Positions 1-11,610 of a DNA stretch of 64,000 bases are shown here, piece by piece. Made by a program: the position numbers and the translations under genes. The notes under the pieces are model-generated. The model ran no database searches, was not told where the DNA came from, and saw only the letters and a list, made by a program, of their open reading frames with translations. The stretch comes from Ulota crispa (Eukaryota; Streptophyta; Bryopsida; Orthotrichales; Orthotrichaceae), in contig OY987250.1 of assembly GCA_963920765.1 (NCBI GenBank), positions 2,914,001 to 2,978,000 of the forward strand. Direction: 5' to 3'. Every line of letters begins with the position of its first letter. Within the stretch, counting starts at the first letter, position 1.

Positions 1-577
1 AATTTCTGAAAACTAGGGGTATTTATACAAATATGACAAACTTCAGTCGTACTCATAAAATTTTCCTTTTGTTTCAAAGAAAATTTGATGAATACCCCTG
101 AAACTTGCAATATTTATACGGATGCCCCTTGGTTTTTCAGAAATTGCACAAATACCCTTGACATACTTTCATAATGATGCAAAAATCTCCTTCTCCAGAG
201 TTATCAAAGGTGCATGTCACCTATCAAGAAATCAAAAGGCTGATCACAGCACAAGTCTTGCCCCAAAAGTAGGTGACATGCACCTTTTACAACCACCGTG
301 GAGAAGGGTGGTTTTAAAATGAAAGTAACTTACGTTAAAAGTATTTGTGGAGTTTCTAAAAAGTCAAGGGCATTTGTACAAATTTCATAAATTTCAAAAG
401 CATTTGTACAAGTATCATATATTCCAAAGGCACTTGTACAAATATTATAAATTTCAAGTATATTCATCAAATTTTCCCTGGTTTTTAACACCTGCTTGAA
501 TTTTGTATTGATGTTTCCCAAATTATGCATCTTGGATGGTCTTTGTTTTTGAGGTTTTTTGGAAAAAATTTGTGCAG
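1..577 (+). other. Last intron of the fucokinase/pyrophosphorylase gene (partial)
   Basis: This is AT-rich non-coding sequence upstream of a clear splice acceptor: a pyrimidine-rich run ending in TGCAG at 573-577. It holds repeated motifs. Between about 355 and 460 a unit of roughly 33 bp with the core CATTTGTACAA occurs three times. The same motif appears inverted near 150-165. A hairpin pair sits at 208-223 and 270-285, 16-bp arms reading AAGGTGCATGTCACCT and its complement. I see no coding exon here. The earlier exons of the gene lie outside the window. Confidence 0.6.
208..285. repeat. Inverted repeat (hairpin) in intron
   Basis: The 16-bp arm at 208-223 is repeated as its reverse complement at 270-285, with a loop of about 46 bp. 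It may be the remains of a small foldback element inside the intron. No function can be assigned. Confidence 0.6.
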
Positions 578-973
578 GTCAGGTTGGCGCATACTGTGTT
601 GCAAGTAGTGGTGCGGCGCTACTTGCAACGTGACGCGCGTCTCATAGCCGCCATCAAGCGGCTGGCCGTGCTGGCCAAGCGAGGTGAAGCGGCGTTTGCG
701 GCCAATGACTTGAGCAGCGTTGGTGGGATCATGACGGAGGCGTGGCTGCTGCATCAAGAGCTCGACCCGAATTGCAGCAACGCTTTTGTGGACTCGTTGT
801 TTCGGAAAGTGAGACACCTGAGCTGTGGGCAGAAGCTCGTAGGAGCCGGTGGAGGAGGATTCGCCATCTTTGTTGGTAAGAACACGAATGCCACTCGGGA
901 GATGAAGGCTTTGCTGCAGAGCGTCGGTCCTCCTGTGGTTGTGTATGACTGGAACTTGTTTGAAGATCCCTGA
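578..973 (+). CDS. FKGP: Bifunctional L-fucokinase/GDP-L-fucose pyrophosphorylase, C-terminal exon (partial)
   Basis: This is the last 131 codons of the bifunctional enzyme that phosphorylates free L-fucose and converts fucose-1-phosphate to GDP-L-fucose, the salvage route feeding fucosylated cell-wall polymers and glycans. The segment is the end of the GHMP-kinase half. The glycine-rich motif LVGAGGGGF (GHMP motif 3) is intact, preceded by EAWLLHQELDP and CSNAFVD, both typical of plant FKGP. The exon starts at the acceptor TGCAG ending at 577 and is in phase with VRLAHTVLQ, a strongly conserved stretch. It stops at a TGA at 971-973. That stop lies in the first unit of a 33-bp tandem repeat, so the last few residues (NLFEDP) may have been reshaped by repeat expansion. 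The full protein is normally about 1,000 to 1,100 residues; the rest lies off the left edge. Confidence 0.9.
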   Translation, partial: VRLAHTVLQVVVRRYLQRDARLIAAIKRLAVLAKRGEAAFAANDLSSVGGIMTEAWLLHQELDPNCSNAFVDSLFRKVRHLSCGQKLVGAGGGGFAIFVGKNTNATREMKALLQSVGPPVVVYDWNLFEDP

Positions 974-1172
974 GCAGCAAATATTTAAGTATTTGAAGAT
1001 CCCTGAGCAGCAAATGTTCAAGTATTTGAAGATCCCTGAGCAGCAAATGTTCAAGTATTTGAAGATCCCTGAGCTGCAAGTTTGAAAACTCTGAGCCGCA
1101 AGTCTTTAAGTGTTTGAAGAATCTGAGCTGCAATTCTGAAGTGTTTGAGAATTTGAGCTGCAAGTCATAAAG
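959..1172 (+). repeat. 33-bp tandem repeat carrying the stop codon
   Basis: Four nearly identical 33-bp units run at 959-991, 992-1024, 1025-1057 and 1058-1090. Degenerate shorter copies of the CTGAGCTGCAAGT type follow to about 1172. Each unit begins TTTGAAGATCCCTGA, so each holds an in-frame copy of the gene's last codons and its stop. Because 33 bp is 11 codons, the stop recurs in the same frame in each unit. Confidence 0.85.
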
Positions 1173-1174
1173 TG

Positions 1175-1775
1175 TTTCTAATTGACTGATGAACTTTGTA
1201 TTCGGATTTGTTATCAGTCTATTGGAAAAAATAATGGTTGATGTGCCATATCTAACTACATGTGGATCATTCATGATACATTGCATATGTTTTTCCTAAA
1301 GTTTTCCATGTTCTTTTTATTTGGACTTTTCTCTTGATTTTTTGCAAGTATCTCCCAATCTTTTGCAAATCTAACCAGTTTGTGGATGATTACTTTTTCA
1401 CTTTGGATAGTTCATATTTGGTTAAATCTGACATGGCTCTTGATGTTGTTTAATTAATTGATGGACGTTGTATTTGGATTTGTTATCAGCCTATTGAGAA
1501 AGTAATGGTTGATGTGCTATAAGCTTAATCATCTACTTCTGCATTATTCTTGATATATTGCATATGTTTTTCTCAAAGTTTTGCATGTTCTTTTGATTTG
1601 GACATATCTCTTGATTTTTTGCAAATGTCTATATCAATGTTTTGCAAATCGAACTAGTTTGTGGGCTGCTATTTATGGTTACTTCTGGACTTTGGATAGT
1701 TCATAATTTCTTAAATGTGACATTGTTCTTAAAGCCTTATAATTGATTGCTGAATGTTCTATTTGGATTTGTTAC
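1175..1775. repeat. Direct repeat of about 275 bp, two copies plus a partial third
   Basis: Two diverged copies lie at about 1178-1452 and 1453-1742. Shared landmarks are GGATTTGTTATCAG, TAATGGTTGATGTGC, TTGCATATGTTTTTC and CTTTGGATAGTTCATA. A third copy starts near 1743 and is cut off at about 1775. The repeat sits directly behind the fucokinase stop and may form its 3' flank. No coding potential is seen. Confidence 0.7.
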
Positions 1776-2290
1776 GGGAACTTCCTAGTTTGCATTTAGT
1801 TTGCAATTGATGTGCTCACTTAATGACACCCTGGTGTCATAAAAGCACACACCATTGGGAATGTTAAGAGCACCTTCACATGTGATTGGCAGAAAGAGGA
1901 GACACATTATTGGGCGCTTGTACATTGGTCTCAACCAGAGTTAGGATTTCACACAATTTGCCTTCCTCTCCACCTACTATACACCACATTGAAAGTGTGT
2001 GGTTTGATTGTGCTTGCATAGTTTGCCTTGTCAAAGGAATTTCTATGGAAATCCATTGGAATGCATTGATTCTGTTGTCTTGTATCATGACAAGGCTAAA
2101 CACAGTTGTATTTGTAGATGTTTAGGCAATTGAGAGAAGCACAAAATTGGAAGAGTCGTTCCACCTTCTTGTTGGTTTTCTTTTTCATACTTTCATGTGA
2201 CAATTCTCACAAGCCAACTACAAGACACTCTAGGGGACAATAGCCTTACTTCCTCTTGCTTGACTTGTATGTAGTGACGTGAAATGACCC
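1776..2290. other. Intergenic, no feature recognised
   Basis: AT-rich sequence with short open frames on both strands, none resembling a known protein. I see no gene or RNA here. Confidence 0.5.
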
Positions 2291-2532
2291 TGAACCCTTA
2301 AAAGTTCCTTGGGCATTGGGCATAGTAGATACGTTGCCACATAATTGGCATTTTGCTACCATTAAGAAGTTTTAATTTGGGATCTCACATGGCTTACTAG
2401 GACTATGTTGGTCTCCGTTCTGACTTTTTTGTTGATCTTAAATGTAGTAAAGGTGTGAATCCGTTCTAGATACAAGAAGCATTCCTTGTATTATATTGAC
2501 CACAGTTTCATACTCAAATGTTTAAGGGTTAA
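2291..2532. mobile_element. Small TTAA-flanked element, family A, copy 1 (piggyBac-like MITE)
   Basis: About 242 bp. The left end reads TGAACCCTTAAAAG, with TGAA where TTAA is expected; the right end reads TTTAAGGGTTAA. The interior shares AAGTTTTAATTTGGGATCT and TGTTGATCT.AAATGTAGTA with copies at 17987-18226, 53238-53464 and, inverted, 59110-59479. TTAA flanks and termini beginning CCC are the hallmarks of piggyBac-type elements. There is no transposase inside. Confidence 0.65.
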
Positions 2533-2553
2533 TGTAAAAAACAATGATATATA

Positions 2554-2706
2554 CTACAAGGGAACAATGTCAATTTGGACATTTTTTGTCAATTAGGACA
2601 CCCTAAACACTTTTCTAGTCAATTTTGACTTGTTTTTGTCAAATATTGTCAATTTAGACATTTTAGTCAATTTGAACATGTCAATTGGGACATTGTTTCC
2701 TTATAG
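2554..2706. mobile_element. Short foldback/MITE-like element
   Basis: Terminal inverted repeats CTACAAGGGAACAATG (2554) and the complement of CTATAAGGAAACAATG (ending 2706) bound a 153-bp segment. It is built of short repeats of GTCAATTTGGACATTTT in variable form. The superfamily is not certain, since no clear target duplication is visible. Confidence 0.5.
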
Positions 2707-3002
2707 AGCATCTTCATTATCACATCAGTTTGTATTCTCTCCCCAGTTTTATCTTAGATGCTGAGAAATCTCAAGCTATGTCCTTGCTTTGTGGTTGAAT
2801 TAGTAAATTACAATTTATGTGTCCATTTGCTCTCCCAGGCACAAGTGGGTTGGAATTTTGTACGCACTAAGCTGGTTTCTACATGCTTGGATTAGGACTG
2901 GTACTCATACGAATGGTCACATCCAACCTTCAAATTCGTAGTACATGAAGGTTACATTGACCTCTTGGGTAGCACAATGGTTGCATTTTGAAAGAAAACC
3001 CA

Positions 3003-3003
3003 C

Positions 3004-3031
<28 letters not shown>
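3003..3031. repeat. Poly-A tract
   Basis: A run of about 29 A residues. It could be the tail of an old retroposed copy or simple slippage. No element is recognisable upstream. A second, shorter A-run lies near 4718-4740. Confidence 0.8.
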
Positions 3032-3034
<3 letters not shown>

Positions 3035-3283
3035 TTGATGCTCATTTGTAGCTACAAACAGTTTTGTTTTTTGTTTTATTGGCTAGGGAAGAGGCTCATT
3101 AAAAGGATTTCAATCACTTTGGACTATTTTCAGAATATCAGCCCTTCCTTTAAATTTTTAGAAAACCTAAAAGAAGAAGGAGAGTCTTCAATGACATGAT
3201 TGGCTACCAAGAACTGTTAAGCCTACTTTTGAAAACCCCAAATGTTCAATCTTTCAATAGTAATTTTGATGTTGATGGTCACT

Positions 3284-3565
3284 TTAACCCTTAAACATCA
3301 ACAAGGACAAAAATTGTCCTCTAACCTCCAAAAAACACTTTGTACTACAAAGAAAAGTAGTTTCTCACGTGAATTTTTTTGTAGAAGTGATCATAGGTAC
3401 ATGGTGCACTATAGAAAGCAAAAAATAACCTTAGCTAAGGCCCTCATATTTTTTCATAATCCAAATTGGGAGAAGATTCAGAGCCACATTGTTAGGTCCC
3501 ATGCTGCCCTTTTTGCAATCTTCATGAGGGCAAGCACAGCCACCCAACCAACGTTCAAGGGTTAA
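3284..3565. mobile_element. TTAA-flanked element, family B, copy 1 (piggyBac-like MITE)
   Basis: 282 bp between TTAACCCTTAAACAT at the left and CAAGGGTTAA at the right. A diverged copy lies at about 50545-50912; they share AGAAGTGATCATA, GAAGGCAAAAAAT-type and CATGAGGGCA segments. A short open frame crosses the element but belongs to no recognised protein, so I do not call it a gene. Confidence 0.65.
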
Positions 3566-5600
3566 TAACTCAATTGCTAAGCTCAAATGGAAGATTCTAT
3601 TCAACTACTCATGCAATTGAATCTAGCTACTATTTGTAATAACATAGTTTTTTTAATGACACATTGATTTGGTTGTGTTGGCACAATTTGAAGCAGTAAG
3701 ATTGTGATATTTAGTTGCACGAAGCACTACAAATTGCAAATGTTCTATGTTGCAAGTTTTAGTACCAATTGTTGTGAATTTTTCACCAATTTAACAAAGT
3801 CAACGTTTGTTTGTTTCAGTTGTTCTTTGTATATGTGATGGCTTGTGTAAGTCAAGAAAGCATACTTTTGTTGCTTTTGCTAAAAAATTGAGGAGTTTTC
3901 ATTATTATGTGGAAACCACGTTTGGATGTTTGACATAGTTAAGTAGTTAATGGCCATTCATGTAATTATGAACTTTATATGGTCTTGAATGTTGGGAGAT
4001 TTCTTGATGTTTTTCTAATATTTCTCAGTATTTTGCATGAATCTTTTCATTTTTTGAAAACAATAACAATATTTGGACTGTTATTTAAAAATTTAGGATC
4101 CAAAGATTAAGCATAGTTTATGATTAGTTAAATATAGCATGTACATGCAAAGAAGAGCTATGTAACTTATGCAAGTTAGAATACTTGCAACACAAGAGTG
4201 AGCTTGGTGATATGAACAACATGGCTTTTCTCACATTAATGTTAATAGTATAACTTTATTTGAAATTGTTACTCCAACACTTGGTGCATTGCAAAAGCAA
4301 TGGTGCCATTCTATGCTCTTGTTTGTAGAAACAAATTCTGGGACATTTGTGGCTGAAAACTCAATAAAGAAATCACTTTAGTTCAAATAATTAAATTGTT
4401 TGAAAATTTGATAGTGGGGTTGAATGGAGCATGATAACTTTCTAGCACTAGTTGAACTCATAGTATCATCAACTTAAAAAAATTGTAGTTTTTTTATTAA
4501 ATCTCAAGTATTTACTTTGTTATGTAAATAAAAACTATCATACACCGTTCATCAAGTAGTTACAACCAACATCAAACAAAATAATCACCAACAAACTATC
4601 AATAGATTTAAAATTTAGGCACTCCAAGAAGCATGATATCTCTCACTTTATTCATGGAAGAATCTAAGATTGCAAAGCAAATAGAAAAAAGAGTTCACAA
4701 CAAAAACTATTAATACAAAAAAAAAAAAAAAAAAAAAAAACTTCTTTCTCAATAATCAAACCCTAATTGGCTCAATATGAGGTGTCAAGCCAAGTGAGAT
4801 ACCAATGGCTTCAAACTCTCTCAACTTAACTACAACACAAATCATCCATGTAGGATGAATTACCTCAAATGCAGCATGGCCCACAATGTCATGTCACTTC
4901 AACAACATATTTGTTTTATGTTTTTTTTTAAAATTGACTAAAAAAATACTATGAATAACCAATTGAGCTACATAATGGCAAGTTGGTTATTAGACATAAC
5001 AAATTGCATACAACTTAATTTGTAACATATGCTTCAAAACTTGAACTTCAGGCTGTGCAATCGTATGTTTTTTTGAGTTCCAAAGACTTACCCATGTTGC
5101 ATTGATTTTAGAAGGTTATGAAATGTAGTCTTTGAGCGTTGTAGTCAACTAAATTGTGTTAAATTAGGAAAAAAAATTAAAGTAGCTAGTTGTAGATTAA
5201 CTAGTTTAGGTACCAGTTGTACCAATAGATGCAACAACTTGTTTCAAAGTAAAGTCTTAGTGTAAACCACTTTATCCATATATCCTATTTATCTTTTGCT
5301 AGAAGAACTCAATAAACCACTTTATGCATGTATCCCTCTTTCATGTAATGGGCAACAATAAAGTACGATAGAACACTAGAAGTTACACCACAACACTCTA
5401 TTTTGATTAATTAAATTGAGCTCCTTCACTAGACCTTAACAGTAGTTAGTTACATCACAACACTCTCAGCCAATCAAAACACAAACTCTTTTATATATAT
5501 ATATATCTATATATATAGATATATCTATATCTATATCTATCTATATCTATCTATATCTCTCTATATCTCTCTATATCTCTCTATATTAATAAAAGAATAG
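3566..5600. other. Intergenic AT-rich block with simple repeats
   Basis: No gene is supported. The stretch 5200-5480 is related to 7440-7760 and 16580-16990, a dispersed repeat marked by GTAAACCACTTTATGCATGTA.CCCTC. At 5490-5587 there is an AT and TATC/TCTC microsatellite that directly abuts the foldback element starting at 5601. Confidence 0.6.
5490..5587. repeat. Microsatellite (TA)n/(TATC)n/(CTCTATAT)n
   Basis: Simple repeats of TA, then CTATAT, then CTATATCT units. They end just before the left terminus of the element at 5601-6393, whose right end is also followed by a TA run. Confidence 0.85.
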
Positions 5601-6006
5601 CCGTCAGTCAGTTAGGGCCAATAGAATATGGGTTCAGCCACTTAAGTTCAAGCATGACTGGAATAGGGTCAAGCATGACTCGGATTGGAAAGTTACAAAT
5701 GGAATAAAGTAAAATCACCTATGGTTTCACTAGACGTTTAGTGCCTTAATTTGTACACATCATCAAGGGTTAATTTGTTAATTTGTGCATTTATTTTTAG
5801 AAAACGTAAATTAAAGAGGCTTGTGTTAACAACAAGTCACTGGTAGTTGCACCGTCATTAGAAAATTACTTATGGCTTCAATAGATGTTAACAACAAGCC
5901 CATTGGCACTTGCATTGTCATTGGCAATTGCACCACAATTTTCTCTCAACAAATAGAGGGCACAGGGATAAGGGGCATGGGGATAAGGGGTGGGGGCATA
6001 ATCTCA

Positions 6007-6059
6007 TTGGTACGACGGGTAGTATACTAGTAATACTAGTATACTACCCGTCGTACCAA
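6007..6059. repeat. Perfect 53-bp palindrome
   Basis: Two 26-bp arms are exact reverse complements around a single base at 6033. The left arm begins TTGGTACGACGGGTAGTATA. A transcript could form a perfect hairpin, and the DNA could extrude a cruciform. Confidence 0.95.
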
Positions 6060-6118
6060 CGGGTTTATACCCCCCACCCCCTAACTCCGTGCTCCCCGAT
6101 CCTTGTGCCCCCATATCC

Positions 6119-6240
6119 CCGTGCCCTCTATCCCCGTGCCCTCTATCCCCGTGCCCTCTATCCCCGTGCCCTCTATCCCCGTGCTCTCTATCCCCGTGCT
6201 CTCTATCCCCGTGCTCTCTATCCCCGTGCCCCTTTATCCC
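6119..6240. repeat. 15-bp minisatellite, unit GTGCCCTCTATCCCC
   Basis: About eight copies. The first units carry GCCC and later ones GCTC at the same place, ending in a CCCCTTTATCCCC variant. Open frames read across it on both strands are repeat artefacts. Confidence 0.9.
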
Positions 6241-6393
6241 CATGTCCTACGGTGCATCTGCCAATGACTTGTTGTTAACGTTTAGTGAATTATGTAAAAG
6301 AGAATCATAGGTAATTTTACTTTATTCATTATACCTTTTTGATCTTAGTCGTGCCCAAACCTAACTTATGCCCGACCCTAATTGATTGAACGG

Positions 6394-9300
6394 TATATAT
6401 ATATTTTTCACAAGATGAGCTGGTAAAGCCATTTAGCAGCCTAAGTGAAGACAAAATGCAATACAATTTCTTATACATGTTTCCATGCCCATCAGCCAAT
6501 CATGAATTACCAAACGAACAGTTCTAAACGTGTGTTTTGTAATATTAGGAAGTGAAGGAAATGACACAAATATCAGTTTGGAACTTGGTCTAATAAACAA
6601 ATCAAATGTTGATAAAAGAATTTGCTGACCTAATCACTGCAAAGTGTATTCATGATTTGTTTGCATATGTTGTTGAGCTACATTGATGAGATTGTGCAGT
6701 ATTTTGTTATCCTTGATGAATATTTATGACATTGGCACGTGACGCTTTGAAATCCAAATGAATTTTGCTCTCAATCTTAAGTGTTGTGCACAATTGGAAT
6801 GTCATAAATTCAGTATAAAGTTGTACATATGTAACGAAATTGATAATAATTAAGCATAGTTGTTATATTTCTATTAGAGGTGCCAGTTTTCTCCTTAGGA
6901 AATTTGTTTTGGAGCCTTTAGACAATGACGCTTTTTATTTTAAGAAGTTTGTGTACTTCGATGGTTCAATTTTGGAATTTGAAATAACATTATTTGTAAA
7001 TTTGACCATCCAACATGGGTAATAATGTTTTAAAACTTGCATTCAAATTTGCACCTATAAAATATTTATACATAATTTTGAATCTCCTTGCATTGATATA
7101 AACATTGGTTTCTCTTCATTTTAAGTCTATATATAAATGAAACATTGTTGGTGAAAACTGTCTCTAGAGGTGCAAAATGAAATATAGAAACAAGTTACTA
7201 ACTTCAAATGTTGACAACCATTGCATGCAAAAGCTTCAGTTCTAAAGTGTTGTACGTACAAGGGCTATCGGTTCTATTTTATTTTTGCTAAAGACTCGAT
7301 AAATTTTGCAAGTTTGAAAAGCTCTAAATATGAATCTTATTTAACACATGATTTCAATTTATGTGAAAAGAAAATAATATAGATGTGGTGTAAGGAAAAA
7401 AATTCAAAGAAAAATCATGAATGGTTGATATATCTATACTAGTATAGGTACTCGATTGTTGTATCAATTGCAATCATTTACTAGAAGGATTTGGTGTAAA
7501 TCATTTTATGCATGTACCCTTCTCTCCTTCATTGGTCCTCCGCTAGAAAGACTTAGTGTAAATCATTTTATGCATGTACCCTTCTCTCCTTCATTGGTCC
7601 TCCGCTAGAAAGACTTAGTGTAAACCAATTTACACATGTATCCCTCTCTTTTGTTGGTCGCTCCACTAAAAAGACAAACTAGTTAGTGGAAGTTGCACCA
7701 CAACTTTCTCTTGGCCAATTAAAATGAGCGGCTCAAAAAGATGTACGGAATATTCTATTTTATATAAAGAAGATTATGAAGAGTGGGTTGTCAATTTATC
7801 TCTTGATATAATTCTTTATTAACATCACAAGTTCTATTAGAGATGGGAGAAGGGAGAGGACAAGGCACTTGCAATGGAAGGTTATAGTGAAAAGTTATTG
7901 GAGCTTTTTTTTTCTAAGTTCTTTCTTATGAGTTTTAAAATTCTTTATTATAAAGAATTGGGTGTCAAGTATTTGGGTGTCTCTCAATCACACAAAATTT
8001 GAAATTCAAAAAGAGAGGGAGAGTTGGGAAAGGGAGGGTGAGAAATCACCTTTAAAGTTTAAAGTTACATGAAATCAAGAGAGACATGGTGGGAAGGGTG
8101 TGTAGGCATATTTGTGGACAAAAAAACTCTTCTTCTACTTTTGTCTTGTCAAAACAATAAATTTTGTCAATCTTGTTTAAAATTTATATTTTTTAATTCA
8201 TGCAACATATTTTGTATAAAGTTTGTCATTGAGCATAAATTATTTTAGACTAGTGAACTTTCACTATCTTTGTTTTATCAAGAGCTCTTTGTTCATGAGT
8301 GGCGCATTTTGTCAAAATCTTGTGAAAAGATCATAAATTCTTTTAGTGAGCCCTCACTATCTTTATCCCCATCTTTTGAAACTTCAGGGAATGTTGCTTC
8401 TTGAGAAATTAATCATTACCTTCATTCATGGTGGTAGCTAATTAAACAAACTCAACATTATATGACCAATGCTCATAAAAGAAAGAAAAGTGCACAAAAA
8501 AGGAGGGTGAAAAATTACCTCAAAATCAAAGAGACATAACTCAAAACGCATGCAAGGCATACTTGTGGTCATAACAAACTTAATGCACTCTAATAAAAAA
8601 AATGGTGCTTGATGGTGAAAGATTCTAAAGAAAAGTTTTTTATTTCATAATATGATTTGAGATGGCCAACTAATGTTCTCTTTTGAAAATAAAAGGTTGA
8701 TAGGTGAGAAGTTCTAAAAGAATTCACTTTTCAAGTAATTTGAAACATGCATAAAAGATGATTGCACACTCTTTCAAAGAAAGATTTTGGGGGGTGAAAA
8801 GAATCCACAAGAATTGTTGCTACCATTGTGTAACCTTGAAATGGACATAGGTAATTTGATATACATGTTTCTTAAATAAAAAAAATGGCAAATAAAAACT
8901 TTTTAGTTTTTCATTTTTTCATTTATGTAGGTAAGATGGGTATAGAAGACCAATAATACACAATTTTGAAATCAAGTGTCAAAAGTGTAATATTTTCAAA
9001 ACAAGTTATTTTTTTGTATTGTTTAAGATGGATACATAGACCTAATAAATCTTGTAAGTTAGTTTTTATTATTCTTTAACACAATGGAATCATTGAAACT
9101 ATGTCAATGTTTTTGACTTGCCAAAAGACTAAAATTAGCATAGGTTTTCACGAAACAATAGTTCTAAAATAAAGCTAGATCAAGCATTGATTTTTTTATC
9201 TCTCTTTTATAAAAACTTATGATCCCGTAACTTCGAGAACAAGAACCTAGAATTGGGAAATTTTTAAGTAATGTATGCTCTATCAATTGTGTTACGAGTT

Positions 9301-10389
9301 ATTTGCAATACAAAGCACATAAATTTTCTAAAGCTTTTGTACGGCAACTTGTGCCTCCAAATCGTTTAGTTCACAACGTAATTTCAATGCACATGTTCTT
9401 TATCAAGGAACCCTCACATAATAGTTTGGACCTACACCATTCACAATTTGTATGCAATTAGCAATAACAAAATTCAAAAAATGTGTTTTGAAGCAATATA
9501 ATTGTGAATTGAAAATATGGTTCAAATTTAGAAATTGACATTAGTTGTTGGAAGAGTTCAATTCATTTCATTTGATTTACTTAATGGCATTTAGAATTAT
9601 ACAAGTGAAAAGTATACCATGGACTTTGATATCCAGTTATGCAATACTACTTTTGTGTTTACAAATGAGCCTATCAAAGTATTGATTTGATAATCATATT
9701 AGTACTTAAATTTGAAAGTTTTTTGACATTAATAGAATGCATGCACAAGTCAACAATTCTTGTCACTTGTAATGTACATTATATACATTCTAAATAGTTC
9801 AAAGATGTTAAGAACTTAAGAATGATTCTCATTGCAAAATTATCCTATTCATTTTATCAAAAGTTGTTGGTTGTTGAAAGGAATTTTGAAATTTGCAAAG
9901 TGTATGATTTTTTTTGAATAGGGCATGTACAAAGTACAAATATCTAAAGCATTAAATTATAGGTGTATTCAAGATAAATTTTATATTTTTGGATTAGATT
10001 CTTTACATTTTTGAATTTTGACATACTCTTTGATGGATAGACCTTGCAAACATGTTGCAATTACATGTATGTAAATTGAAATGAAACTTGATGATTAAAC
10101 ACTAGTAGATTCCAAACCAAATTAAAGAGAGGAAACATTTTATAAACACAAATTACAACTACACCTTTAGTTCTTTAACATAATTCCTTCATGAAATAAT
10201 AGTAAATTGTAAAATTCCTTAAATTCATTTCTATTGTACCTTGCAATTTTGCTCAAAAAACATAAGAAGAGATGTGGACAAGGATATCCACAGCTAGATT
10301 CAATGCGTTGATTTTGTAGTTTAGTGATACAAATTCCTCAACAAAACAACAGAATTAGGCACAAGAATGATTTATCATTTTTATAGACT
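6394..10389. other. Intergenic AT-rich block, no gene seen
   Basis: Contains a 61-bp direct tandem duplication (see 7481-7610). A loosely repeated segment occurs at about 8035-8125 and 8500-8580, sharing GGGTGA.AAAT.ACCT and AGAGACATA. I find no open frame with protein-like character. Confidence 0.55.
7481..7625. repeat. 61-bp tandem duplication
   Basis: GTGTAAATCATTTTATGCAT and the 40 bases after it occur twice in tandem with almost no difference, followed by a third, more diverged start. Related single copies lie near 5262-5340 and 16765-16800, so this is an internal expansion of a dispersed repeat. Confidence 0.8.
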
Positions 10390-11313
10390 TTAACCCCAAA
10401 AGCACTGAACCCCCTTTTTTGGCAACATAGTAATTTTTGGGCAGCTCACTACCAATGGGATTTTTGTTTTTTTTCTGTGAAATTTTCACACATGGTGTGT
10501 CCGAGGAGTAGCTTTAAGGCCCAACAAATATCATCACTTTTGACTTCATGGTTCAAAAGTTATTGCATGATATGTAGTTTTCTTTATTAAGCGGTCAACC
10601 AATTTTTTTTTTTTAAACTACATTTTTTGAATTTTGTTTTTTGGAATTGGTTCTTTAGATTTATATATACTTGGGAAGCTTTTAGTCATTCCATTTTTAT
10701 CAATGAGATGAAATTTATGAGGGGATTTTGTTTGCGGGCAATTATGGATTCTCTACTCTAAATAAACTTTGAAGTCCATTAATTTCCTCAATTTTCAGTA
10801 TTTTAGAAAAAAAAACAAAACCAAAATGTGGAGATTGTTCACAACACCATAACCATTGGGACTGGAATTTTTCATTTCCATAATTTAGTTCTCAACAATT
10901 TAGTGGTTTGAATCATTCTCTACTTCTTTTTACTTACTATTGTTTTTCCATGTGTTGTACAATTCCAAATGATTTGAAAATTTTCAAGTATGTAACCAAC
11001 TTGCCTTGAAGAACAAATCCAAATAATTACAACCATTTTGGAGTTATTTTCATACAAATATGACCTTGTGAAGTGCAGCTGCCCGGATTTTTGCAGAGAC
11101 AAAAAATGGCTCTTTGTCAATTCAAACTCAAATATCTAACAATCTACATGGTGAAAACTCTTGATTTTTTTTTGCATCTTTGGATACTAGGGTAGTACAA
11201 GATCCTACGAGTGCATTTGTCCAAAAAAAAATCTACAATTTGGTACTTGTACTAGAAATGGTGATTTTGGAGTGATTTTGGTGAGAATTTGAGTTTAGTG
11301 CTTTGGAGGTTAA
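10390..11313 (-). mobile_element. TTAA-flanked element, family C, copy 1 (inverted, degenerate)
   Basis: Begins TTAACCCCAAAAGCACTG and ends near GGAGGTTAA. Its interior is the reverse complement of the element at 11611-12540. For example CTCTACTTCTTTTTACTTAC at 10918 matches the complement near 11990-12010, and the segment GGTTCTTTAGATTTAT matches the complement at 12265-12285. It has the length of family C but decayed termini. Confidence 0.6.
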
Positions 11314-11610
11314 AGTATCTAAAAGTCAATGACATGATACATATGCCTCAAGCATAACTCTTACAACATGTGTAAGCCCTTGAATTAGCACCAAGGTCTT
11401 ATAGTTTTTTTTTTTTTTTTGTAGTTTTTTTATTAAAAAAAGTAGTTTTAACAAAAAAAACACTAAATGTATATTGAAAGAATATTAATAAATGGCCGGC
11501 GGTACCCAATTTATCCTAGACTATTTTACACCAAATCTTGTTAGTTTTAGCCAAAACAGAAGGTTCTAGGCTTTTCAAAGAATGACCCTATATTGAACCG
11601 TAGACCCTTG

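Larger units (their letters stand above)
5601..6393. mobile_element. Foldback element with central palindrome and 15-bp minisatellite
   Basis: The left terminus CCGTCAGTCAGTTAGGG (5601) pairs imperfectly with the right terminus, which read inward from 6393 is CCGTTCAATCAATTAGGG. Further inside, AAAGTAAAATCACCTATGG pairs with its complement near 6310-6330, and GTTAACAACAAG pairs with CTTGTTGTTAAC near 6270. The core holds a perfect 53-bp palindrome (6007-6059), flanked on the left by GGGGATAAGGGG units and on the right by an array of the 15-bp unit GTGCCCTCTATCCCC. The whole looks like a foldback or MULE-like non-autonomous transposon. No transposase is present. Confidence 0.6.

Noticed and set aside
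959-1090. CRISPR-like array (33-bp repeats)
   Set aside because: The units are contiguous without unique spacers and lie in a plant gene; this is a tandem repeat.
485-1286. Long frames on the - strand opposite the fucokinase exon
   Set aside because: Antisense shadows of the true exon and of the 33-bp tandem repeat.
5910-6310. Overlapping open frames of 70 to 120 codons on both strands
   Set aside because: They are translations of the 15-bp minisatellite and palindrome, with repeats such as SPCPLSPCPL and GDREHGDREH. No protein family.
5200-7760. Possible Helitron ends (TCTATACTAGTATAGG-like starts)
   Set aside because: I could not find a 3' hairpin followed by CTRR or an A/T insertion site shared by the copies at 5200, 7440 and 16580.
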